Positions 33,912 through 39,646 of a stretch of DNA of 39,646 nucleotides are shown here, in pieces. Source of the stretch: an uncultured Methylococcaceae bacterium (lineage in GTDB: Bacteria > Pseudomonadota > Gammaproteobacteria > Methylococcales > Methylomonadaceae); assembly GCA_903944165.1 (NCBI GenBank), contig CAJAQT010000195.1, positions 1 to 39,646 of the forward strand, given 5' to 3'. Below the pieces are notes generated by a model. That model was not told the DNA's origin. It saw only the letters and a list, made by a program, of their open reading frames with translations, and did not search any database. Position 1 is the stretch's first letter; every line of letters begins with the position of its first letter. The position numbers were made by a program, and so were the translations under genes.

Positions 33912-33992
33912 TAGAAAAAAATTTTAACTTTTGACTGGTAATTACAAACAAAAGAAAACAATGTGAGTGGATTAGTACGCATAGTATATACA

Positions 33993-34008
33993 ATTGCCCC
34001 TTGGCAAT
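33993..34008 (-). terminator. Small hairpin after the GGDEF/EAL gene
   Basis: ATTGCC (33993-33998) pairs with GGCAAT (34003-34008) with a four-base loop, about 40 bp after the stop of the GGDEF/EAL gene on the minus strand. The tail is TGTATATAC, so termination would be weak. Confidence 0.3.
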
Positions 34009-34046
34009 ACACCCGATTTAATCATTAAAATGCTAAGATTTGCGAA

Positions 34047-36383
34047 TTAATAATCTAAATTAAAGATGTTATTCTCAGGGTTTTTTAATGAGTCCTTGAT
34101 AATCAAGGCTGACTTAAATTCCGTCATTAATAATGCTGACATTTTATAAATAGGTAAAGGCGGACTAAAATAATATCCCTGAATAATATCGCACCCATGC
34201 TGGGTTAAGTAAATTAATTGCTGCTCAGTTTCCACCCCTTCGGCAATGATAATTTGCCCTAAAGAGTGCCCCATTTCAATAATTGCAGCGGTAAGCCTAG
34301 CGTCTTTTGAGTCTATCGTCATGTCTTTGATAAACGAACGATCAATTTTCAAGACATCAATGGGTAAGTTTTTTAAATAGGATAACGATGAATACCCTGT
34401 GCCAAAATCATCTAAAGCAATTTTAATCCCCATTTTTTTCAAGCGCTGCAATTGTAGTTCAATTTGCTTAATATCGCCGACTAACAAGGATTCTGTTAGT
34501 TCTAATTCTAAATGCGCAGGATTTAACTGAGTTTCTTGTAAAACTTTTTGCACCGTAGAGATAAATTCGTTATCGGTAAACTGCCGAGCCGACACATTGA
34601 CCGACACTTGTTTTAACGCATACCCTTCATCTTGCCACTTCTTGAGCTGATAGCACGCTGTGCGCATGATCCAGGCACCCATTTCAACAATTAACCCTGA
34701 CTCTTCTGCGAGAGGTATAAATTGATCTGGCAAAATCATTTTACTATGTAATTCAGAGCCATGAAACCAGCGCACCAAAACTTCCGCACCAAAAATTTTT
34801 CCTGTCGCGGCATAATATTGTGGCTGGTAATACAGCTGTAACTCGTTCTTTTCAATTGCCTTACGTAAATTTGTTTCCATCACTAAGCGATCATGCGCGG
34901 CATTGGCATGCTCTTGTTTATAAAATTGATAGTTATTTCGACCTTGGCGCTTTGCCTCATACATAGCAATATCGGCATTTTTAATTAGCAACTCAGCGGT
35001 ATCACCATGATCAGAAGATAGCGCAATACCGATACTCGCGGTAATAAATACCTCTTGCTTATAGATTAAAAAAGCATTGGCGAGTTTATGTAATATCTCA
35101 CCCGCCAATAAGGTTGTTGCATAAATAGCTTGTTCATGAGAGGACTCATTAGTAATGAAGAGACCAAATTCATCGCTGCTTAAGCGCGCAATAACTCGGT
35201 TTTGAGTAACAAAACTGCGTAATCTAAACGCCACTTCTTTAAGCAAAATATTACCGCCATCATGTCCTAATGAATCATTAATGGATTTAAATCGATCTAA
35301 GTTAATACATAACACCACAAGCCAGCTAGCATTTGCTTTAGTTGTTAATAAAGAATCAGTCAAGCTTGCAAAAAACAGTGCCCGATTGGGTAGCCCTGTT
35401 AATTTATCGTTATGCGCTACCTGCATCATTTGTTTTTCGGATTGTTTTTGACGAGTAATATCCGTTAAGGTTGCAAAATAAACATACTGCCCCTCATGCT
35501 TACGCAGCTCTGAAATTTCCAATTTAATTGGAAATAACTGCCCCTGCTTATGTCGACACAATAATTCCTTTGACCAAAATATATCATTCGTTGCATGAAT
35601 AAACTGTTGATGAGATAAACCAATATCACCGACTAAGCAAAACGTTAATTCTTGATGGGTTAAATCAGCAAATTGATACCCAGTCAATTGACTAAATGAT
35701 TGATTAATCGCAACAATGGTAAAGCTAGAATCCAATAGAATCAGGTTTAAATGAGCCTGCTGAAGCCATTGCATGAGTTGATCGACTGCCGAGATGCTGG
35801 CTTGCTCAAGAAGATGCCCGGTCACTAATAATAATGGGCGCTGTTGCGGTGCTTTAAAAATAGGTGTGCGAGTAATTTCAAAGGTGACGTGCTCTTGATC
35901 AGCAACGCTAATCACTCTGGTTTCTTTTAAGGATTGCTTTAAGTGCAAGGCACTTTTATCCTGAATGCTACATAATTTTAAGGCACGTAAATTACTATCA
36001 GGCAGCAAACTTAAATCGTCGTTGGTCAGTCCTTGATAGGCGTTGTGCTGGATATTAAAACTTAATAAATACGACCGACTTGCCTTTAGCCATCGACCGT
36101 CTTGATCTTTTAAACATAAAAAATTGGGTAATTGTGATAACACTAGCAACAGATCTTCACGACCAGAAGGTGCCGTGTTTGCTTCAGGAGAAATAGGCGG
36201 AAATTGCGAAGAAATTTTCTTACTGGGTTGGCGTAAGATAAGCCCCATTAAGAGTAAATAAGACAAACCATTAAAGATGAGAATGCCGTTTTTGTACCCT
36301 ACCTCAGGATAAAAAAATCCCCACATTAATAAGAAAAAATTGGTCAACGCCAATAAAGAAAGACTAAGCAGCATCATAGACAT
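34047..36383 (-). CDS. Membrane PAS-PAS-GGDEF-EAL cyclic-di-GMP protein
   Basis: This 778-residue protein probably breaks down cyclic di-GMP. It has two N-terminal membrane helices (residues about 1-20 and 32-50), two PAS domains (about 75-190 and 205-310), a GGDEF domain (about 318-490) and an EAL domain (about 505-750). The GGDEF site reads ARLSSDEF, so diguanylate cyclase activity is unlikely; it may still bind GTP as a regulator. The EAL site has EVLVRW in place of EALxRW, SVNVSARQF, ELELTES, DDFGTGYSSL and IIAEGVE, all needed for phosphodiesterase activity. I prefer the ATG at 36383 with AAGAG eight bases upstream; GTG at 36401 would add six residues. It is divergent from the CorA-like gene. 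Confidence 0.9.
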   Translation of the reverse strand: MSMMLLSLSLLALTNFFLLMWGFFYPEVGYKNGILIFNGLSYLLLMGLILRQPSKKISSQFPPISPEANTAPSGREDLLLVLSQLPNFLCLKDQDGRWLKASRSYLLSFNIQHNAYQGLTNDDLSLLPDSNLRALKLCSIQDKSALHLKQSLKETRVISVADQEHVTFEITRTPIFKAPQQRPLLLVTGHLLEQASISAVDQLMQWLQQAHLNLILLDSSFTIVAINQSFSQLTGYQFADLTHQELTFCLVGDIGLSHQQFIHATNDIFWSKELLCRHKQGQLFPIKLEISELRKHEGQYVYFATLTDITRQKQSEKQMMQVAHNDKLTGLPNRALFFASLTDSLLTTKANASWLVVLCINLDRFKSINDSLGHDGGNILLKEVAFRLRSFVTQNRVIARLSSDEFGLFITNESSHEQAIYATTLLAGEILHKLANAFLIYKQEVFITASIGIALSSDHGDTAELLIKNADIAMYEAKRQGRNNYQFYKQEHANAAHDRLVMETNLRKAIEKNELQLYYQPQYYAATGKIFGAEVLVRWFHGSELHSKMILPDQFIPLAEESGLIVEMGAWIMRTACYQLKKWQDEGYALKQVSVNVSARQFTDNEFISTVQKVLQETQLNPAHLELELTESLLVGDIKQIELQLQRLKKMGIKIALDDFGTGYSSLSYLKNLPIDVLKIDRSFIKDMTIDSKDARLTAAIIEMGHSLGQIIIAEGVETEQQLIYLTQHGCDIIQGYYFSPPLPIYKMSALLMTEFKSALIIKDSLKNPENNIFNLDY

Positions 36384-36532
36384 TATAAAAACTCTTAACA
36401 CTCAGAAAATTATCAAATGATAACTAAAAAACGCCCCAAACCACTTATTACAGCAATAACGAGTGTCATCTTATACCACGCACAGATTAATTCAGCATGA
36501 CGATGCGCTACTTTTTTAACGCATAGCAACTG

Positions 36533-36574
36533 TGTCATTTCACCCACTTTCAGCAGAAAACAGGTGAAATGACA
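36533..36574. promoter_or_regulatory. Perfect 12-base inverted repeat upstream of the CorA-like gene
   Basis: TGTCATTTCACC (36533-36544) and GGTGAAATGACA (36563-36574) are exact reverse complements separated by 18 bp. It could be a pair of operator half-sites spaced about two and a half helical turns apart, or an RNA stem. It lies 180 bp before the CorA-like gene and 150 bp before the GGDEF/EAL gene. Confidence 0.5.
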
Positions 36575-36676
36575 TAATTAATTTCAGTATATATCAGCAT
36601 TACCTAATTAACTTATTGATATTAAGGTATATTTTTTATCGGCATAAGGATTGCTTATGTCACTATGCAAGTGCTT

Positions 36677-36717
36677 ATAACAGCTTGCTGTTATCCAACG
36701 ATAACACTAATTATACT
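36677..36717 (+). promoter_or_regulatory. Overlapping dyads and promoter of the CorA-like gene
   Basis: ATAACAG-CTTG-CTGTTAT (36677-36694) is a perfect dyad and GTTATC-CAAC-GATAAC (36690-36705) overlaps it, so ATAAC occurs three times. A -10-like TATACT is at 36712-36717, and TGTTAT at 36689-36694 sits at the right distance (17 bp) for a weak -35 inside the dyad. This is the expected layout of a repressor-controlled promoter, fitting the copper-repressed behaviour known for CorA, but no regulator is identified. Confidence 0.45.
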
Positions 36718-36752
36718 TATTTTTCAAAAAGTTAACTTTATAAAGGAAAGCC

Positions 36753-37397
36753 ATGACTGTCACTATGATTAAAAAAACGCTATTAATTTCTTTGTTAACC
36801 ACAGGTATGTTCACTGCCGCAAACAGCCAAGCTGCAACTCAACTTCCTGTTATCAATGCATTCACTGCTGAGGTCACTGAAGCGGTATTGTCTGTTAAAA
36901 GCAAAGGCTGGCATGATGCGGCCTTTGGTGATATGGGGTGGACGCATAGTTCTGATTGGGGCTCATTTAGCGCTAATAAAGGCGAGACTGTGCGCATTAA
37001 AGTAGCATCAACACAGCTTGGTTTGCACCCTGGCATTACTGTTTGGCACCGTGGTATCGATGACACCGCTCCAGATAGCTATGTGGTTGATCATTTTTAT
37101 CCACAAAACGCTAATTTCGTAAAAATTGGTGTCACGGATGAAACCACAGGTGAAAAACTAGGTAATATTGTGATGCGTCATATTATCCATGCTTACGATG
37201 GCGACAACACCGTCAAAGTGGGACGTATGAAACCAGTAAAAGATGGGCGTGCAGGTGAGTTAGAAATAAGCTTCAAAGCACCTAAAAAAGGTTTAGGTCA
37301 GTATATGTTTGTGGTGGGCGGCATTAATCCAGATGAAGGTGTTGACACGTCATTAAAATATGACATGAATGTATCTGTTTCTGTTACCAAACCCTAA
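36753..37397 (+). CDS. corA: CorA/MopE-like copper(I)-binding secreted protein
   Basis: This 214-residue exported protein has a signal peptide (MTVTMIKKTLLISLLTTGMF, likely cut after SQA). In the methanotroph proteins CorA and MopE, surface-bound Cu(I) is held by two histidines and a kynurenine made from a Trp two residues before a His. Here GDMGWTHSSDWG contains Trp63-x-His65, in a suitable place; candidate second histidines are His143/His146 (MRHIIHAYDG) and His99 (TVWHRG). The next gene encodes a diheme cytochrome peroxidase-like protein, as in CorA-CorB and MopE-SACCP. AAAGGA supports the ATG at 36753. Identification rests on motif plus neighbourhood, not alignment. This is not the Mg2+ channel that shares the name CorA. 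Confidence 0.65.
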   Translation: MTVTMIKKTLLISLLTTGMFTAANSQAATQLPVINAFTAEVTEAVLSVKSKGWHDAAFGDMGWTHSSDWGSFSANKGETVRIKVASTQLGLHPGITVWHRGIDDTAPDSYVVDHFYPQNANFVKIGVTDETTGEKLGNIVMRHIIHAYDGDNTVKVGRMKPVKDGRAGELEISFKAPKKGLGQYMFVVGGINPDEGVDTSLKYDMNVSVSVTKP

Positions 37398-37406
37398 GCG
37401 GTTACT

Positions 37407-37434
37407 TTCGCATACACGCCTGCGTGTATGCGAA
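37407..37434 (+). terminator. Perfect 12-base hairpin between CorA-like gene and diheme cytochrome
   Basis: TTCGCATACACG (37407-37418) pairs with CGTGTATGCGAA (37423-37434) around a four-base loop, 9 bp after the CorA-like stop. No T-run follows, so it may be a partial terminator or a 3' stabiliser that sets a higher level of the first gene relative to the second. Confidence 0.5.
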
Positions 37435-37528
37435 GGCATTGCTGATAGCTAGTAAATACATTACTTCTTGAGTCTTCATTAAACTCAGCAGTGTATTTTC
37501 CACTCTACATTTTTACATTTTAAACACC

Positions 37529-39646
37529 ATGCACTTTACTTTATTAACTTCTTTATTGTCCTCTCGACACACGCTGATAGTGGTGTCTTTACTAAGCTTA
37601 CTTAACGCTTCAAATGCGTGGCCGCATGGCAACACGCCCGCCTCTTTACAAGGCATTCAAGTACCGATAACGCCAGGCTTAGTAGAGGGCAGTGATCCGA
37701 TTATTATTGATAAAGAAACCGCCATCCAATTAGGCAAGGCGTTATTTTGGGATATCAATGTGGGCAGTGATGGTATGGCTTGTGCGTCCTGTCATTTTCA
37801 TGCAGGCGCTGATGCACGTTATAAAAACCAATTGTCCCCTGGTCAACTAAACGCAGCACATCCTACGAAATTTAATCTTACCGCTTCTGGTGCTCAAGGC
37901 GGTCCTAATTACACCTTAAAACGCAGTGACTTTCCACTCCACCAACTCACCAAGCCAACAGATCAAGCATCTAGTGTGGTTTTTACTACAGATGATATTG
38001 TTTCCTCAGCAGGTGTTTTCTTAGCTGAGTACCAAAACACCACTGACCACGCTGACGATGCCTGTCGTGCAAATCATGATCCCTTATTCCATATTAACAA
38101 CTTAAGCACGCGCCAAGTGCAAACTCGCCAAGCACCCAGCGTAATTAATGCCGCATTTAATTTCCGTAATTTTTGGGATGGTCGGGCAAATAATATTTTT
38201 AATGGCGTAACAGTTTTTGGTGTACGTGACCGTAACGCGTCAATTTGGGTAGTTGATGCTAAAGGTAAAACAGTTAAACAAACCATACGCTTAGAAAATT
38301 CAGCACTCGCTTCACAAGCCGTTGGCCCTGCTGTAAATACCTCTGAAATGTCCTGCCAGCACCGGACATTTCCTGAATTAGGACGCAAATTACTGACGCG
38401 TACACCCTTAGAAACTCAGCGAATACATCCTGATGACAGCGTGTTAGCCACCTTACGTAAAAAATCTGGCATAGGGCTTAGCACAACCTATGCAGCAATG
38501 ATTAAAAAAGCCTTTGCACCACGCTATTGGTCTGGTGAAGGGGAATTTGGTCAGGCATTCATTGCTAAAGCACCCGCCTATTCACAATTAGAAGCCAATT
38601 TCTCGTTTTATTTTGGCTTAGCACTGCAACTGTATCAACAAACTTTAATTTCTGATCAAACACCTTTTGATACACCAAGACTCGCAGGCTTTCCACAAAT
38701 GCCTACAGGTTTAAACAATAAACAGCGACGCGGTTTAAAAGTGTTTCTTAACGCTCATTGCTCAGAATGTCATAAAGGTCCCACACTAACATCAGCCGCA
38801 CATCCAGAAGTTTACACGGCATCAGACTCGTTTTCTGCGCCTCGCTTAATTAATCGTAAAACCATTAATGGTTCGTTTAATGGTGGCGGTGTCGCACAAG
38901 GCTTAATTGATGAGGGCTATTTTAATACCAGCGTTACGCCAACTAATGAAGATTTAGGTGTAGGCGGCAAAGATCCTTTTGGCAATCCGTTATCGTTCAG
39001 TGAACAATATTTACAACAATTACGCGATAACTCAGCACCAGTTGATCCCATCGCGATGAATTCATGTGATTTAGATAATTCATTTGCACAAGACTACAAA
39101 AAAACCGAATTGACAGACGACTCTTACCTGAAAGGCGATTGTTTTGATCGTTCTATTTATGCAAAAATCCCTTTACCTGCGGTTATTGAAGCTGAATTAC
39201 AAAAAAATAATGGCGGACGTTTTATGGTTGCGACGCAAGGTGCTTTTAAAGTCCCCACCCTACGTAACATTGAATTAACAGGGCCTTATATGCATAACGG
39301 TAGCCTGCTTACTTTAGAACACGTTATCGATTTTTACTTCCGTGGCGGTAATATTAATAACCCTCACCATTTTGCTACCTTAGTATTTCAACAAGCGATT
39401 AGTAAACGTGAAAAAGCTGATTTAGTAGCGTTCTTGACTTCATTAACTGATGAGCGAGTAAGATGGGAACGCGCACCTTTTGATCACCCAGAACTTCGCG
39501 TTCCTCATGGTCACAAACAAGCCGCTGACCCGAACGTGCCAGAATGGGCAGCGGATAACTTTATGACCGTGCCGGCCATTGGTAAACAAGGCCGTGATGA
39601 GCGCTTAGGCCCATTAAAAGCATTTCATACCTATTTGCAAAAATAA
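37529..39646 (+). CDS. corB: Secreted diheme cytochrome c peroxidase-like protein (CorB/SACCP-like)
   Basis: This 705-residue protein has a signal peptide ending near residue 30 (ASNA) and two heme-binding CXXCH motifs, CASCH (Cys85/Cys88/His89) and CSECH (Cys411/Cys414/His415). It belongs to the diheme cytochrome c peroxidase/MauG superfamily (LGKALFWDINVGSDGMACAS, RQAPSVINAAFNFRNFWDGR, PTLRNIELTGPYMHNGSL). It is about twice as long as a classical CcpA peroxidase (around 320-350 residues) because of a long stretch between the hemes, as in the surface-associated cytochrome peroxidase that follows mopE in methanotrophs. It may act in copper handling or in making the kynurenine of its neighbour; that is inference. 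The stop is the last codon of the window, so the gene is complete. Confidence 0.85.
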   Translation: MHFTLLTSLLSSRHTLIVVSLLSLLNASNAWPHGNTPASLQGIQVPITPGLVEGSDPIIIDKETAIQLGKALFWDINVGSDGMACASCHFHAGADARYKNQLSPGQLNAAHPTKFNLTASGAQGGPNYTLKRSDFPLHQLTKPTDQASSVVFTTDDIVSSAGVFLAEYQNTTDHADDACRANHDPLFHINNLSTRQVQTRQAPSVINAAFNFRNFWDGRANNIFNGVTVFGVRDRNASIWVVDAKGKTVKQTIRLENSALASQAVGPAVNTSEMSCQHRTFPELGRKLLTRTPLETQRIHPDDSVLATLRKKSGIGLSTTYAAMIKKAFAPRYWSGEGEFGQAFIAKAPAYSQLEANFSFYFGLALQLYQQTLISDQTPFDTPRLAGFPQMPTGLNNKQRRGLKVFLNAHCSECHKGPTLTSAAHPEVYTASDSFSAPRLINRKTINGSFNGGGVAQGLIDEGYFNTSVTPTNEDLGVGGKDPFGNPLSFSEQYLQQLRDNSAPVDPIAMNSCDLDNSFAQDYKKTELTDDSYLKGDCFDRSIYAKIPLPAVIEAELQKNNGGRFMVATQGAFKVPTLRNIELTGPYMHNGSLLTLEHVIDFYFRGGNINNPHHFATLVFQQAISKREKADLVAFLTSLTDERVRWERAPFDHPELRVPHGHKQAADPNVPEWAADNFMTVPAIGKQGRDERLGPLKAFHTYLQK

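Larger units (their letters stand above)
36384..36752. other. Divergent control region, GGDEF/EAL gene and CorA-like gene
   Basis: This 369 bp gap has no gene. It holds a 12-base inverted repeat at 36533-36574, two overlapping short dyads at 36677-36705, a TATACT -10 candidate at 36712-36717 and AAAGGA before the CorA-like start. These are listed separately. Confidence 0.6.

Noticed and set aside
38074-38388. Antisense frame of 104 codons inside the diheme cytochrome gene
   Set aside because: It overlaps a complete, motif-supported protein and has no separate signals.
1-39646. CRISPR array, tRNA or rRNA genes, prophage or toxin-antitoxin pairs
   Set aside because: By eye I found no spaced direct repeats, no tRNA-like cloverleaf with a TTCGA loop, no rRNA sequence and no phage or toxin families. 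A tRNA or Rfam scan would settle it.

Overview
The window is AT-rich (roughly 40% G+C by eye) and gene-dense, with a typical gammaproteobacterial gene set: cyoE, nadA, mlaA, gshA, xerD, the leuD-leuB-asd-fimV block, typA and an aceE-aceF-lpd pyruvate dehydrogenase operon. The most lineage-informative locus is at the right end: a secreted 214-residue protein with a Trp-x-His motif, followed by a 705-residue secreted diheme cytochrome. This pair looks like the copper-repressible CorA/MopE protein and its partner surface cytochrome c peroxidase of gammaproteobacterial methanotrophs. A Methylococcales-type methanotroph is therefore my best guess. No methane or methanol oxidation gene is in the window, and other AT-rich gammaproteobacteria (for example Thiotrichales) are not excluded.

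Layout. (1) 1-4745, plus strand: the tail of an unidentified gene, a MITE-like inverted repeat, then cyoE, a YbiB/TrpD2-like protein, a flavin-reductase-like protein, nadA and a methyltransferase-like protein. (2) 4746-5563: about 0.8 kb with no convincing gene. (3) 5564-6558: mlaA lipoprotein, followed 13 bp later by a second, shorter copy of the MITE-like element. (4) 6820-10073: a compact thiol/sulfur operon: gshA, cysH (4Fe-4S APS reductase type), gdx/sugE-type SMR exporter, dsrH/tusB and dsrC/tusE. (5) 10250-15440: sbcC without sbcD, xerD, and an lpxA-like acyltransferase outside the usual lpx cluster. (6) 15480-18922: a three-gene NMT1/SsuA-type ABC importer, a tiny exported protein made of three K-Y-P-A-A repeats, a hairpin-rich gap that may encode a structured RNA, and a small secreted two-cysteine protein. 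(7) 19006-27748, minus strand: rhodanese, typA, leuD, leuB, asd and fimV, with leuC absent, plus a LysR regulator. (8) 27995-28147, plus strand: a 50-residue two-helix membrane protein, divergent from lysR, with its own promoter-like dyad and a strong terminator. (9) 28329-33788, minus strand: aceE-aceF-lpd. (10) 34047-36383, minus strand: a membrane PAS-PAS-GGDEF-EAL protein with a degenerate GGDEF site. (11) 36753-39646, plus strand: the CorA/CorB-like pair with operator-like dyads upstream and a perfect hairpin between the two genes.

How the genes fit together. gshA, cysH, dsrH and dsrC link sulfate reduction, glutathione synthesis and sulfur relay. nadA and the flavin-reductase-like protein sit beside heme O synthesis. 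The leu/asd genes feed branched-chain and aspartate-family amino acid synthesis. The pdh operon feeds acetyl-CoA. The least explained parts are the ABC transporter/KYPAA-repeat locus with its adjacent structured gap, the MITE-like family, the lysR-divergent small membrane protein, and the control region of the CorA-like pair. I saw no tRNA, rRNA, CRISPR array, phage or intact transposase gene.
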